Source: Thiotrichaceae bacterium | Lineage (GTDB): Bacteria; Pseudomonadota; Gammaproteobacteria; Thiotrichales; Thiotrichaceae | NCBI GenBank assembly: GCA_027008885.1 | Contig: JALVDQ010000140.1 | Location: forward strand, 1 to 12,819 | DNA length: 12,819 nt | Direction: 5' to 3' | Shown here: piece after piece, positions 1 to 9,000 of the stretch | How the letters are laid out: each line of letters starts with the position of its first letter | Numbering within the stretch: position 1 is the stretch's first letter | Made by a program: the position numbers and the translations under genes | Notes under the pieces: model-generated | Told to the model about the DNA's origin: nothing | The model's input: the letters and a program-made list of their open reading frames with translations, nothing else | Databases searched by the model: none

Positions 1-1470
1 GGCTTCGACCGTCAGTAGTCCGTCTGCGTCTACTTTAAAAGTCACCTTGATGCGTGCTGCACCGGCGACCATTGGCGGTATCCCCTTGAGCGCAAATTTT
101 GCCAGTGAGCGGTTTTCTTCAACGGTTTCGCGTTCGCCCTGCAAAACATGAATTGTCATGGCGGTTTGATCATCTTTGAAGGTGGTAAATTCCTGGGCGC
201 GGGTAATGGGGATGGTGGTATTGCGCGCGATGATTTTTTCAACCAGTCCGCCATAGGTTTCCAGCCCCAGTGAAAGCGGGATAACATCCAGCAGGAGCAT
301 TTCTTCATCGGGTTTGTTGCCTGCGAGGATGTCTGCCTGCAGGGCAGCACCGATGGCAACGACCTTGTCGGGATCAATGTCAACCAGGGGTGGTTTGCCA
401 AAAAACTCGCCAACTTTTTCACGCACAAGTGGTACGCGCGTGGAGCCACCGACCATGACGACATCATGTACCTGGTTTTTGTCAATATTGGCATCCCGCA
501 GGGCGCGACGACAGGCTAACAGTGTTTTCTTTACCAGTGGGGCGATCATCTGCTTAAATTGGTCGCGGCTTAGTGTTGCCTGCCAGTCGCCAAGCTGGAC
601 TTCGGTTTGCTCTGAGTGGGTGAGTGCTTCTTTGGCTTTTCTGGCTTCCAGCATGGCGTGGTGAAAGGCAGAGGAGTCGTCTGATTGCAGTCCTGACTGT
701 TCGAGCATCCACGCTGCAATGACGTGATCAAAATCATCACCGCCGAGTGCGGAATCGCCACCCGTTGACATGACCTGAAATACGCCCTTGTTGAGCTTGA
801 GTATGGAGATGTCAAAGGTGCCGCCGCCCAGATCGTAAACAGCAATAATGCGTTCCTTGAGTTCGTTTTCGGCTTTTTGATCCAGTCCATAGGCTACTGC
901 GGCTGCGGTGGGCTCATTCAGGAGACGGTAGACATTCAGCCCTGCAAGTCGTGCCGCGTCTTTTGTTGCCTGGCGCTGGGCATCATCAAAATAGGCGGGT
1001 ACGGTAATTACGACGCCTTTTAATTCGCCGCCGAGTGCTTCTTCAGCGCGTTTTTTGAGTGCCTTGAGGATTTCTGCCGAGACTTCGATTGCGCTAACAT
1101 TGCCTGCTACGGTCTGTATTTGTGGTACGTTCGCATCTGTCGCCACAAAGCGGTAGGGAAGCTTTCCATCGAGTGTTTTGATGTCGGCAACACTACGACC
1201 GAGAATGCGTTTTGCGGAGGATATGGTGTCTTCGACATGCTCCAGTTGGGTGTCTTTTGCGAGGGTGCCAACAACTGCTTCGGCATCTTTGCGGTATTGT
1301 ACGACCGAGGGTAGAAGCGTATTGCCGTGTGCGTCCTTGAGTGTTTCTGCCTTGCCGCTTCTGACTGTGGCTACCAGTGAGTTTGTGGTGCCAAGATCAA
1401 TGCCCGCAGCGAGGCGGTGCTGATGCGGCGCGGTTGACATGCCTGGTTCTGATATTTGTAATAGTGCCAT
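1..1470 (-). CDS. hscA: Fe-S cluster assembly Hsp70 chaperone HscA (3' end cut by window)
   Basis: Specialised Hsp70 that binds IscU and uses ATP to help release its Fe-S cluster to acceptor proteins, with HscB as J-partner. The frame is open from the ATG at 1470 to base 1, giving 490 codons; the E. coli protein is 616 residues, so most of the C-terminal lid is missing. The nucleotide-binding domain has phosphate loop GIDLGTTNS (residues 23-31), then DLGGGTFD and GGSTRVP. The interdomain linker LLLDV (392-396) is followed by the start of the substrate-binding domain (LSLGLET). The N-terminus [10 protein letters not shown] is typical of gammaproteobacterial HscA. Its ATG shares one base with the hscB stop (TAATG), which suggests translational coupling. 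A ferredoxin gene (fdx) would be expected next, beyond the window. No frameshift was seen. Confidence 0.97.
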   Translation of the reverse strand, partial: MALLQISEPGMSTAPHQHRLAAGIDLGTTNSLVATVRSGKAETLKDAHGNTLLPSVVQYRKDAEAVVGTLAKDTQLEHVEDTISSAKRILGRSVADIKTLDGKLPYRFVATDANVPQIQTVAGNVSAIEVSAEILKALKKRAEEALGGELKGVVITVPAYFDDAQRQATKDAARLAGLNVYRLLNEPTAAAVAYGLDQKAENELKERIIAVYDLGGGTFDISILKLNKGVFQVMSTGGDSALGGDDFDHVIAAWMLEQSGLQSDDSSAFHHAMLEARKAKEALTHSEQTEVQLGDWQATLSRDQFKQMIAPLVKKTLLACRRALRDANIDKNQVHDVVMVGGSTRVPLVREKVGEFFGKPPLVDIDPDKVVAIGAALQADILAGNKPDEEMLLLDVIPLSLGLETYGGLVEKIIARNTTIPITRAQEFTTFKDDQTAMTIHVLQGERETVEENRSLAKFALKGIPPMVAGAARIKVTFKVDADGLLTVEA

Positions 1471-2009
1471 TAAAATAACTCGTCTTCTAGTTCTTCGGTC
1501 AAACGTCTGGATTCCTGGCAAAGACGCTCGAAAAATTTCATTTTCAGGACGGCATCTTTGGCGCAGGCAAGTTTGCCCTGTTCCATTTTTTCTACAAAAT
1601 CATCTTTCAGGGCGTCTGCTTCACCACTAATTTGCTGCGCAAGGTCGTCAATTCGTGCCAGTGGGTCATGTGCATTTTTGACATCTTCGAGTGCTTCACG
1701 AAGTTCCATCTGACGCATGAGAAAGGCGCCATCGTGTGTGGTGTCTACTTCATCATCAAAATCTATGCCTTTAAGGGTCAGCAAATAACGCGCGCGTAGC
1801 CTGGATGACAGAAGTGTTTCATGTGCTTCATTGATAAAGCCGGTGGCTTGCAGGGCAGCGCGACGTTCCTGTTCGGAAGCATTGACAAATCGGTCGGGGT
1901 GATATTTTGCCTGTAACTCCCGAAAAGCGGAGGATAGCTGAGATTCATCTATTTCAAACTGTTCGGGTAGACCAAATAAATCAAAATAGTTTTGTTTGAA
2001 GTCCAGCAT
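1470..2009 (-). CDS. hscB: Fe-S cluster assembly J-type co-chaperone HscB
   Basis: J-domain protein that delivers IscU to HscA and stimulates the HscA ATPase. It is 179 residues, close to E. coli HscB (171). The N-terminal J domain (about 5-75) has the diagnostic HPD motif at 37-39, in YHPDRF. The C-terminal half (about 95-179) is helical and charged ([16 protein letters not shown]), as expected for the IscU-binding three-helix bundle. The start at 2009 fits the family start MLDFxxNYFxLFGL, although only a weak Shine-Dalgarno-like GGAT is seen upstream. It follows iscA after a 66-base gap that holds a dispersed repeat, and overlaps hscA by one base. Expression is presumably from the iscR promoter, giving one polycistronic message. 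Confidence 0.97.
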   Translation of the reverse strand: MLDFKQNYFDLFGLPEQFEIDESQLSSAFRELQAKYHPDRFVNASEQERRAALQATGFINEAHETLLSSRLRARYLLTLKGIDFDDEVDTTHDGAFLMRQMELREALEDVKNAHDPLARIDDLAQQISGEADALKDDFVEKMEQGKLACAKDAVLKMKFFERLCQESRRLTEELEDELF

Positions 2010-2075
2010 TAATTGTTAATCCAAAAAAGTATCAAAAACAGGGGGGATGGGTATTTTAAATTCAGCAGAAGCGGA
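2010..2075 (-). repeat. iscA-hscB spacer with CCCATCCCCCC-type dispersed repeat, copy 1
   Basis: On the minus strand, 2054-2034 reads ATACCC, then ATCCCCCC, then TGTTTTT: 21 bases identical to plus-strand 12662-12682. A related copy lies at 2414-2445 in the iscU-iscA gap. After the T-run all three copies continue AT-rich. The function is unknown; it lies in the mRNA leader of hscB. Confidence 0.75.
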
Positions 2076-2399
2076 TCAGACGGTAAAGCTCTCGCCGCAG
2101 CCACAGGCTCCGGTTTCATTCGGGTTATTGAATTTAAAGCCTTCATTTAATCCTTCCCTGGCAAAGTCCATTTCAGTGCCATCGAGGTAAACCAGGCTTT
2201 TGGGGTCAATGATGATTTTTATGCCGTGATCTTCAAAAACTGTGTCGCTTTCTTCTATTTCATCGGCAAATTCAATAACATAAGCCATGCCTGAACAGCC
2301 ATGTGTTTTTACCCCCAGACGCAAGCCGACACCTTTGCCGCGGTTTTCCAGAAACTGACGGATACGATCTGCTGCTGCATCTGTTAATGTAATTGCCAT
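2076..2399 (-). CDS. iscA: A-type Fe-S carrier protein IscA
   Basis: Small A-type (HesB/IscA family) protein that binds Fe or an Fe-S cluster and delivers it to targets. With the start at 2399 it is 107 residues, the same as E. coli IscA, and the three ligand cysteines fall at C35 (THGCSG), C99 and C101 (ACGCGES). The frame stays open upstream to an ATG at 2567, but that extension would translate a repeat and overlap the iscU 3' end. It is rejected because [13 protein letters not shown] is the family N-terminus and a good Shine-Dalgarno AAGGT (2406-2410) sits 6 bases before 2399. Fourth gene of the isc operon. It is separated from iscU by an unusually long 142-base gap filled with repeats. 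Confidence 0.97.
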   Translation of the reverse strand: MAITLTDAAADRIRQFLENRGKGVGLRLGVKTHGCSGMAYVIEFADEIEESDTVFEDHGIKIIIDPKSLVYLDGTEMDFAREGLNEGFKFNNPNETGACGCGESFTV

Positions 2400-2413
2400 A
2401 TTGATACCTTGCC

Positions 2414-2445
2414 AACAAAAATATATAAAAAAAGGGGGGGATGGG
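2414..2445 (-). repeat. CCCATCCCCCC-type dispersed repeat, copy 2
   Basis: The minus strand reads CCCATCCCCCCC, a run of seven T, then ATATATTTTTG. It matches the core and the AT-rich tail of the copy at 12662-12698, with one extra C. It lies in the iscU-iscA gap just upstream of the iscA ribosome binding site. Confidence 0.7.
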
Positions 2446-2458
2446 TTTGTTTGTAATT

Positions 2459-2535
2459 GCTCAGCTTGCTCTCTATTTTGCCCAATAGCTGCGTTAAAAT
2501 CCCAATAGCTCGTTAAAATAGAGTACAAGCTGAGT
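2459..2535. repeat. Palindromic dispersed element between iscU and iscA
   Basis: Inverted arms of 20 bases, CTCAGCTTGCTCTCTATTTT (2460-2479) and AAAATAGAGTACAAGCTGAG (2515-2534), pair with only two mismatches. The loop holds a tandem duplication: CCCAATAGCTGCGTTAAAAT (2481-2500), then the same less one G (2501-2519). The left arm and the first loop unit, GCTCAGCTT through GCTGCGTTA (2459-2496), recur at 10854-10890 between the ATPase and VWA genes. A transcript would fold into a long hairpin between the iscU stop and iscA. This could be a small non-autonomous mobile element, or a processing or attenuation hairpin. Confidence 0.75.
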
Positions 2536-2541
2536 ATACTT

Positions 2542-2919
2542 TTACTGCTTTGACTGAAAATCTTCAATCGCTGCCTTTATTGCATCTTCTGCCAATACCG
2601 AACAGTGTACCTTAACTGGCGGTAATTCCAGTTCTTCAGCAATATCGGTATTTTTGATTGCTTTTACTTCGTCCAGTGACTTGCCTTTAACCCATTCGGT
2701 TAACAGGCTGGAAGATGCAATCGCAGAGCCACAGCCATAGGTTTTAAATTTGGCGTCTTCAATAATGCCGTCATCGCCTACCTTGATTTGCAGCTTCATA
2801 ACATCGCCACAGGCTGGCGCGCCGACCATGCCGGTCCCTACTTCTTTGGCATCCTTGTCGAGTACGCCTACATTTCTCGGATTTTCGTAATGATCAATTA
2901 CTTTTTCACTATATGCCAT
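2542..2919 (-). CDS. iscU: Fe-S cluster assembly scaffold IscU
   Basis: Scaffold on which clusters are built from sulfur delivered by IscS and then handed on with HscBA. It has 125 residues, about the E. coli length (128). Ligand residues are all present: C37 and D39 (PACGDV), C63 (YGCGSA), and H105-C106 (VHCSVL). The HscA recognition motif LPPVK is at 99-103. D39 is retained, as in ordinary cluster-releasing IscU. Start [18 protein letters not shown] is the family N-terminus, and GGAGC (2929-2933) lies 9 bases upstream. It lies 25 bases downstream of iscS. The stop TAA is followed within 10 bases by the palindromic element at 2459-2535. Confidence 0.98.
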   Translation of the reverse strand: MAYSEKVIDHYENPRNVGVLDKDAKEVGTGMVGAPACGDVMKLQIKVGDDGIIEDAKFKTYGCGSAIASSSLLTEWVKGKSLDEVKAIKNTDIAEELELPPVKVHCSVLAEDAIKAAIEDFQSKQ

Positions 2920-2944
2920 TTTCTTTATGCTCCAAAATTATTAG

Positions 2945-4168
2945 TTAATGCGCTGCCCACTGGACTGAATCTAAATCAATCCCTTCTTTATACATATCCC
3001 ACAAAGGAGATAATTCGCGCAGTTTTTCAACGGCAGCTCTTGTTTGCGCGATGGCATAGTCTACTTCGTCAGCCGTAGTAAAACGCCCTATGGTAAAGCG
3101 TAATGAGCTGTGTGCGAGTTCGTCATTTCTGCCGATGGCGCGTAATACATAGCTGGGTTCCAGGGATGCACTGGTACAGGCAGAGCCGGATGAGACGGCA
3201 ATATCCTTGAGTGACATCATCAGGCTTTCGCCTTCTACAAAGTTAAAGCTGAGATTCAGGTTGCCTGCAACGCGCTGTTCAAGATCGCCATTGACATAGG
3301 TTTCTTCAAGATCCTTGAGTCCGTCATAGAGGCGCTGGCGCAGCATCAGCAGGCGTTCATTTTCGGTTGCCATTTCTTCTTTGGCAATGCGAAATGCTTC
3401 ACCCATGCCAACAATCTGGTGTGTGGCTAGTGTGCCCGAGCGCATGCCGCGTTCATGTCCGCCACCATGCATTTGTGCTTCAATGCGGGTACGCGGCTTG
3501 CGGCGTACATATAATGCGCCAATGCCTTTAGGACCGTAGATTTTGTGCGCAGAGAAGCTCATCAGGTCAACCTTGAGTGTTTGCATGTCAATGGGCACTT
3601 TTCCAGCACTCTGGGCAGCATCGACGTGGAAGGTGATTTTACGCTCACGACATATTTCACCGATTGCTGCAATGTCCTGAATTACGCCTATTTCGTTATT
3701 GACGTGCATGATGGAAACCAGGGTTGTGTCATCCCGCAAGGCTGCCTTAAATACTTCGATATCCAGCAGACCGTTTTCCATGGGGTCAAGATAGGTGACT
3801 TCAAAGCCTTCTCTTTCAAGCTGGCGGCAGGTATCGAGCACCGCTTTGTGCTCGGTTTTCATGGTGATGATGTGCTTGCCCCTGCGCACATTAAAGTGTG
3901 CTGCGCCCTTGATCGCCAGATTGTCAGATTCGGTAGCTCCACTGGTCCAGACGATTTCACGAGGATCGGCATTGATTAAGTCGGCAACATTTTTGCGTGC
4001 TTTTTTGACGACTTCATCCGCAGCCCAGCCAAAACAGTGACTGCTTGATGCCGGATTGCCGAAAATTCCGTCCGGGGTTAAATATTTGCACATTTCCTCT
4101 GCTACACGCGGGTCAGTAGGGGTTGTTGCTGAATAGTCCATATAAATCGGGGTTTTTACATCACTCAT
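2945..4168 (-). CDS. iscS: Cysteine desulfurase IscS
   Basis: PLP-dependent class V aminotransferase-fold enzyme that converts L-cysteine to L-alanine and passes persulfide sulfur to IscU and other acceptors such as tRNA thiolation proteins. It has 407 residues (E. coli 404). The PLP lysine is K209 in [10 protein letters not shown], the cofactor-stacking histidine is H107 in TEHKAV, and the persulfide cysteine is C331 in [10 protein letters not shown]. The C-terminus [20 protein letters not shown] is the conserved IscU-contacting tail of housekeeping IscS, which separates it from NifS and SufS. Shine-Dalgarno AGGAAG (4174-4179) lies 5 bases before the ATG. It lies 13 bases after iscR. Cysteine supply may depend on the neighbouring cysE. 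Confidence 0.98.
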   Translation of the reverse strand: MSDVKTPIYMDYSATTPTDPRVAEEMCKYLTPDGIFGNPASSSHCFGWAADEVVKKARKNVADLINADPREIVWTSGATESDNLAIKGAAHFNVRRGKHIITMKTEHKAVLDTCRQLEREGFEVTYLDPMENGLLDIEVFKAALRDDTTLVSIMHVNNEIGVIQDIAAIGEICRERKITFHVDAAQSAGKVPIDMQTLKVDLMSFSAHKIYGPKGIGALYVRRKPRTRIEAQMHGGGHERGMRSGTLATHQIVGMGEAFRIAKEEMATENERLLMLRQRLYDGLKDLEETYVNGDLEQRVAGNLNLSFNFVEGESLMMSLKDIAVSSGSACTSASLEPSYVLRAIGRNDELAHSSLRFTIGRFTTADEVDYAIAQTRAAVEKLRELSPLWDMYKEGIDLDSVQWAAH

Positions 4169-4181
4169 TGCTGCTTCCTGC

Positions 4182-4661
4182 TTATTGTCCGTTAATTGGC
4201 AGATTGATTAGGTTTTCTGCCTGTTTGTTGTTACGTTTTGAAACATCCAGAAGTTCCCTTTTGTCCATAAGATTTTGCAGGGAAATACCATCCAGAAAAG
4301 ACTGAATGCGATTACTTAAATCCATCCAGAGATTGTGTGTCAAACAGCGCTTGTTATCTTCATGGCAACCGCCTGCAGCTTTACCACAATTGGTTACATC
4401 AAGATTTTCATCAACCGCCATAATAATACTGGATACGGCTATTTCGTCTGGATCACGGCTTAGTGTATAGCCACCGCCTGGCCCCCTTATGCTGTTAACC
4501 AGCCCCTGTTTTCTGAGTTTGGAAAAGAGCTGCTCAAGGTAGGAAAGTGATATATCCTGGCGCTCTGAAATTTCAACCAGCGATACCGGACCCTTGTCTC
4601 CGTGAAGGGACAAATCCAGCATGGCTGTTACTGCATAACGACCTTTTGTTGTTAACTTCAT
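4182..4661 (-). CDS. iscR: Rrf2-family Fe-S regulator IscR
   Basis: Transcription factor that represses its own operon when it carries a [2Fe-2S] cluster, so isc expression follows demand. It has 159 residues (E. coli 162). The N-terminal winged helix ([17 protein letters not shown], then [15 protein letters not shown] and GPGGGY) is the standard IscR DNA-binding region. Cluster ligands are C92, C99, C106 and H109. In E. coli they are C92, C98, C104 and H107, so each inter-cysteine spacing is one residue longer here (X6 and X6, against X5 and X5). Retention of the CLTH motif argues for true IscR rather than another Rrf2 regulator such as NsrR or CymR. First gene of the operon, with promoter and operator directly upstream. 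Confidence 0.97.
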   Translation of the reverse strand: MKLTTKGRYAVTAMLDLSLHGDKGPVSLVEISERQDISLSYLEQLFSKLRKQGLVNSIRGPGGGYTLSRDPDEIAVSSIIMAVDENLDVTNCGKAAGGCHEDNKRCLTHNLWMDLSNRIQSFLDGISLQNLMDKRELLDVSKRNNKQAENLINLPINGQ

Positions 4662-4692
4662 AAATTATCCCGGTAGGTATGAATTGGGCGGG

Positions 4693-4725
4693 ATAGTAGA
4701 GTACCTGAGCAAGACAGTCAAGTAT
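4693..4725 (-). promoter_or_regulatory. isc operon promoter with overlapping IscR type 1-like operator
   Basis: Minus-strand -35 TTGACT (4721-4716) and -10 TACTAT (4698-4693) are separated by 17 bases, about 30 bases before the iscR ATG. The 25 bases from 4725 to 4701 begin ATACTTGACT and end CAGGTAC. They fit the E. coli type 1 IscR consensus (ATASYYGACT-RWWWYA-GTCRRSTAT) at 21 of 25 positions by my count, with the left half perfect. The operator covers the -35, so binding should repress. This implies negative autoregulation by [2Fe-2S]-IscR, as in E. coli. Confidence 0.85.
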
Positions 4726-4795
4726 TACCACGGATTGTATTAGAATTAGTTAATTTATATCAAAAAAAATTATATCTTTAAAAAACAATGAGCTA

Positions 4796-4956
4796 GGAGC
4801 CTGTCTGAAAATAGTGAGGCTACTGCGGAAAAGCTGAATTTGGCTAGATTTCCTCTCAATTTTCGTTAAATAGAACTACTATTCGCCTCAAATTGATAGA
4901 AAATCCAGCTCAAATCAGCTTTCCCTCGCTACGACTCATATTATCGGACAGGCTCC
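4796..4956. mobile_element. Foldback MITE-like element 1 (161 bases)
   Basis: Begins GGAGCCTGTCTGA after a TA and ends TCGGACAGGCTCC, so the ends are inverted repeats. The inversion continues imperfectly along the whole element (AAAGCTGA, GCTRGATTT and TCAATTT occur in both arms), making one long foldback about a loop at 4864-4889. The loop TCGTTAAATAG...CTATTCGCCTC is shared with elements 2 and 3. There is no coding capacity. It lies between cysE and the iscR promoter, and the dinucleotide after it is TG, probably a mutated TA shared with element 2. Confidence 0.8.
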
Positions 4957-4957
4957 T

Positions 4958-5119
4958 GGAAGCCTGTCTGAAAACTGGAAATTGACTGCAAATCCCGCAA
5001 TCATCATAATCTGAGCTTATCAAGTTCGTTAAATATAGCGACTATTCGCCTCTCTTGATAAACTCACCTAATAATAATTCTGAAATTTTCGTTTCAATCC
5101 CAATGCTCGGACAGGCTCC
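4958..5119. mobile_element. Foldback MITE-like element 2 (162 bases)
   Basis: Near-identical to element 3 (12281-12441) across its length, with about a dozen differences. Its left end GGAAGCCTGTCTG has one extra A, and its right end is CTCGGACAGGCTCC. The inner stem CTTATCAAG / CTTGATAA carries the family loop (5025-5052). The right boundary is the first G (minus strand) of the cysE stop codon: TA at 5121-5120 plus G at 5119. It is non-coding and was probably mobilised in trans. Confidence 0.82.
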
Positions 5120-5889
5120 TATTCTTCTTCAGTTTCTTCCGGGTTAATGTCTGATAATTCTGCATTTTTTAATTCAGGCAAGGGTTCAAAGTCAAATTCA
5201 CCCCCAAGGTGTTTCATTTGAATGCACATTTTGTCCATGCGTTCATCCATTTTATGAATGTGATCAAGCATACGATTAACAGTGTTAGCAACCGGGTCTG
5301 GCATATCCTGGGTGGCGCCATAGGCATCAAAGCCCATTTTGCGGGCAATTTTTTGGCGATTTTTCTGGTTTATGTCTGATTTGATTACCGCATGGGCGGG
5401 TACACCGACAACCGTGGTATTTGCTGGTACCTCTTTAACGACCACTGCATTTGAACCGATACGAGCGCCATCATTAATCATAATGGGACCAAGAATTTTG
5501 GCTCCAGCGCCTACGACCACATTATTTCCCAAAGTTGGATGGCGTTTTCCAGGGCTCCAGCTTGTACCGCCCAGAGTTACGCCATGATACAGTGAGCAGT
5601 CATCACCAATCTCGGCGGTTTCTCCAATCACGATCCCCATGCCGTGATCAATAAAGAAACGTCTGCCAATCACTGCTCCGGGATGAATTTCGATTCCGGT
5701 AAACAGGCGTGCGATATTGGAAAGAAAGCGTGCCAGCCATTTTAGTCCGTGTCTGGATAGAGCATGGCTGAAGCGGTGCATAATGATGGCATGCACACCA
5801 GGGTAGGTCGTGATGATTTCAAAAGTATTGCGTGCTGACGGGTCGCGATCGAACACGACGGATATATCTTCTTTGATTCGACTGAACAT
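5119..5889 (-). CDS. cysE: Serine O-acetyltransferase
   Basis: Makes O-acetyl-L-serine from serine and acetyl-CoA, the committed step of cysteine synthesis. It has 256 residues and belongs to the shorter serine acetyltransferase class that lacks the long N-terminal helical domain of E. coli CysE. The left-handed beta-helix of hexapeptide repeats spans about 66-170 ([44 protein letters not shown]). Catalytic H82 lies in IDHGMG; the position of E. coli D143 is E67 (GIEIHPGA). The tail (171-256) has a Met/His-rich helix and a very acidic end (INPEETEEE). The stop TAG uses the first base of foldback element 2. No strong Shine-Dalgarno is visible. It lies immediately upstream of iscR, as in many gammaproteobacteria, and supplies the cysteine pathway that feeds IscS. 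Confidence 0.95.
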   Translation of the reverse strand: MFSRIKEDISVVFDRDPSARNTFEIITTYPGVHAIIMHRFSHALSRHGLKWLARFLSNIARLFTGIEIHPGAVIGRRFFIDHGMGIVIGETAEIGDDCSLYHGVTLGGTSWSPGKRHPTLGNNVVVGAGAKILGPIMINDGARIGSNAVVVKEVPANTTVVGVPAHAVIKSDINQKNRQKIARKMGFDAYGATQDMPDPVANTVNRMLDHIHKMDERMDKMCIQMKHLGGEFDFEPLPELKNAELSDINPEETEEE

Positions 5890-5893
5890 TTAT

Positions 5894-5924
5894 CTGGGCT
5901 CAAAAAACTTTCATTTTAGCCCAG
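5894..5924 (-). promoter_or_regulatory. Hairpin in the cysE leader
   Basis: CTGGGCT (5894-5900) and AGCCCAG (5918-5924) form a 7-bp stem around an A/T-rich 17-base loop. The proximal arm begins 5 bases before the cysE ATG, where a ribosome binding site is expected and none is seen. A -10-like TAAAAT (minus, 5918-5913) lies inside, but I find no -35 at the right distance. It may limit cysE translation initiation; this is inference only. Confidence 0.4.
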
Positions 5925-5997
5925 GAACCTGTCCGAGAATAGTAAGCCTACTGTGAAAAGCTGAATTATCTGGATTTCTCTCGCTACGACTATTCTC
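5924..5997. mobile_element. Decayed foldback element 5 (right end missing)
   Basis: GGAACCTGTCCGAGAATAGT followed by GCCTACTGTGAAAAGCTGAATT matches the left arm of element 1. It then jumps to CTCGCTACGACTATTCTC, matching the right arm of element 1, and stops before the expected GGACAGGCTCC. This is an internally deleted, right-truncated copy. The flanking dinucleotide is CA rather than TA. Confidence 0.7.
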
Positions 5998-6009
5998 TTT
6001 AAGAAAGGC

Positions 6010-6076
6010 AAAAAAAAACCGCTAACTCCCTGAACCTGTAGAGTCACAGATTCAGGTAAAGAAAGCGGTTTTTTTT
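6010..6076 (-). terminator. Strong rho-independent terminator after the CotH-family gene
   Basis: Nested hairpin. The outer arms are A-run plus CCGCT (6010-6023) and AGCGG plus eight T (6064-6076). The inner arms CCTGAACCTGT (6029-6039) and ACAGATTCAGG (6046-6056) surround a 6-base loop. On the minus strand it begins 12 bases after the stop at 6088 and ends in a T-run. The A and T runs on both sides make it usable in either direction. It insulates cysE from the CotH-family gene. Confidence 0.85.
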
Positions 6077-6087
6077 GCGTTAGTGAT

Positions 6088-9000
6088 TTACGCTTTGCGA
6101 GAAATCACTTTATTGCGCATCAGGAGCAATGAGATAAACAGCAGAGCAAGAGGCATGCTACCACCTTTTGAGTCGCCACCTTTCGGTGTTTGAGTTTTTG
6201 CTACTGGTTTATGTGAAACAGGTGATTTCATGAGTCCATCCTGCTCACTTGATACTTTGGCACTTTTACCAAACAGACCGCTTCCAAAATTATAAGAGAA
6301 GCTGCCTATATCTGGATAATCGTCAAAGGTATTTCCTCCAAAATCATCATTGTTTCCAAAGAATGCGATTTTTATGACGCTATGTGCTGATAGCAGGGTT
6401 CTTGGAAAACTCAGTTCCGCCACATCGTTTCTGTAACGAACCTTTGCCACACCAATTTCAGACCAGTCCCAACTGTCATTTGAGCCAGTATATTTAAAGA
6501 TATGGCGTCCTTCTACCAGATAATCAGCACCAATATCGCTGTTGAAATGAAAGCCTGTCGCCTCGCTGTTATCAATATCGATATAGGTTTGCCATCCCCA
6601 GTACAGGGTTCTTCCTGTTGCACCATCAGGACTCACATTGCCCCGATTTTTATACAGAAGATAAATGGTATCGTTACTGTGCGCAAGACCTGCCTGTTGC
6701 CAGTCAATGATGTTTGTAGAACCGGAGGGTATATCATCAGGATCAGTGTCAAACAGTGTCAGGTTATTCCAGTCAGAGCTTCGTCCATTCACATTAATAC
6801 CACCATTAACAACGTAGTTGGAGATAATATGCGGACCTGGATTGTCAGCTACATTGATTGAAACGGTGGCAATATTGCTGTTTAGCTTGCCATCATTTAC
6901 CCTGAACTTAAAACTGTCCGTTCCGCTATAGTTTTGATCGGGTGTATATTGAACAAAGAGGGCAGAGGTTGAAGGCGTCAGACTGCCATGGGCTGGTTGC
7001 CTTGTTATCAGCAAGCTTAGCGCGTCGCCATCAGCATCTGTTGCGCTTAAATTTATCCTGGTCGCGGTATTTTTTGCGACTGTCTGGGCTGAGTTATTCG
7101 CTACAGGTGCATGATTTACAGGTGGCTGCGTATTTCCAAAAGAATAACTTAAATAACGTATTGCAGAACCAGGATTTCTTGCACCATCAGGGTAATAATC
7201 TCTGGTATTGCCTCCAAAGGCGTTATTTGTGCCTACAAACACAATTCTCATGGATTGAGGATTTCCTATCATTGCTCTTGAGAATCCCTGTTCAGCCACA
7301 CTCTGGTTGTAACTGGAGTTTGTATCGGCTAGTTCAGTCCAGTTCCAGTCTGATCCACTTCCGCTGTATTTATAAAGAGTCGTTCCGCTTATTAAATACT
7401 CGGCACCGAGTGCATTGGTATATTTATAACCGCTGGCGGGATTATTATCTGTATCCAGAAATGCCTGCCATCCCCAACTGAGATAAGTCCCTGTTGTATG
7501 GTTTGGATCGACATTACCACGGTTTTTATACATGAAATAAACATTCTGGCTGTTATGCGCTACTCCCGCATTTAACCAGTCAATTACATTCTGGCTTCCG
7601 CCTGGTACATCATCAGGATCGTTTGCAAACAAGCGCAAACCACTCCATTCAGAATTATTACCATCAATATTTATGGAGGATACCGGGTTGGAAATTACAC
7701 CTGAAGGGGGTGGAGTACCGCCATCTGTGGGTACATGCATTTCAGCCACACCGAATAATCTTACGCCATTGTCGAAGAACAGTCCTTCATTGGTACTCTC
7801 TTGCCAATGTTGCTGGGGATTTGCTGCATCTCTTGCTCTTACCCTGAAGTAATAGGTTCCCTTGGGGTGTGTCCAGTGCAAGGTGTAATTAGTGTTGTTT
7901 ATATTTGTAACACTTCTGATGATTGTACCAGGCTTGAACTCTTTCGTGGTTGAAACTTCAAGATCGTAGTATATGGACTGGTTGCTTGTGCTATCCGATT
8001 TTGTCCATTCAAAAAAGATATCATGGTTAGCCTGAAAAACAGGTTCAAACATATAGAACGGCATAGGATCGTCGATGCGTTCCAAAAACTTGTTGTAGTT
8101 AAATTGAATGCTTGAGGTGATGTTATTAATGATACGGTTATATTCTGCTTCAGTATCAAACCACATATTATCCCAGTCTGGCGAGCTTGATATTATTGGG
8201 AAAATCAGACTGCGATAAGCATTCACCTTCTGGCTAATTTTGGCTTCAGTCAGGTATTTGTTCTTGATTTCTGTAACCGCAGCCTTGAGTTTTGCCAAAT
8301 TACCCGGCTGAGCGAGAAAACGATGATGTAGTACATTATCTGCCCAGTTGTTATGGGAGAACCACCAGCGTGGTAATTGATCTGGACGTGGATTATTTGG
8401 GAAATCTCTCTCGATTCCCAGGGTAGCATCATAGTCCCACGGGATCAGATAAAAGTGTTCATTACTTTTGGGATTGAAAAGATAAAAATTATGAGTAATG
8501 GTGTCTTCATTATTCATTAAGATATTGACAGCAAACCAGCTCAGGTAATTATCAATATTAAAATACTTTCCCATTATCTGGGTGTTAAAATCAATATTGG
8601 GATCATTCAGATCCCTGATCATGTGAGATAAGGCGATATGGTTTTTACCACGCTTTATTTCCATTAATTTTTCAAACGCAACGAGATCAACCGGCTTGCC
8701 TGTATTTGGGTCAATAGCCAAACCGGGGTCATTGTCCAGTAACGAGGTTTCTACCTTGTATACACGCGAATCCTTGTCCCAGTTGCGGCGTTGCAGATAT
8801 TCTTTGCCGAAGTATTCAACCTGTGTATAAAGACCGTAATTTTCAGTGCTGCCATGATCATTTATTTTAAAATCAATAAACTGAGTGCGCATACTGGGTA
8901 AATGCGGTATTTCAGCCATCAGGTCATAACTGAGTTTGTTACGCATTCTGGAGGAGTCATCAAACGACTTTAGCAGTTGAATACGGCGTTCACCACGCCA

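Noticed and set aside
156..1423. Several open frames on both strands overlapping hscA
   Set aside because: They are out-of-frame shadows. The hscA frame is continuous, with all Hsp70 motifs, from 1470 to the window edge.
2400..2567. 56-codon N-terminal extension of iscA in the same frame
   Set aside because: It would translate the palindromic repeat and overlap the iscU end. The 107-residue form has the family N-terminus, the cysteines at 35/99/101 and its own AAGGT site.
3545..3979. 144-codon plus-strand frame antisense to iscS
   Set aside because: It lies wholly inside the conserved iscS coding sequence and its translation shows no recognisable family.
4796..5119. CRISPR-like array
   Set aside because: The repeats are inverted ends of two foldback elements, not regularly spaced direct repeats, and there are no cas genes.
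6502..8432. Frames antisense to or out of frame with the CotH-family gene (for example 6942-7481)
   Set aside because: The long 1112-codon frame has a signal peptide, ordered domains and a ribosome binding site; the others have none.
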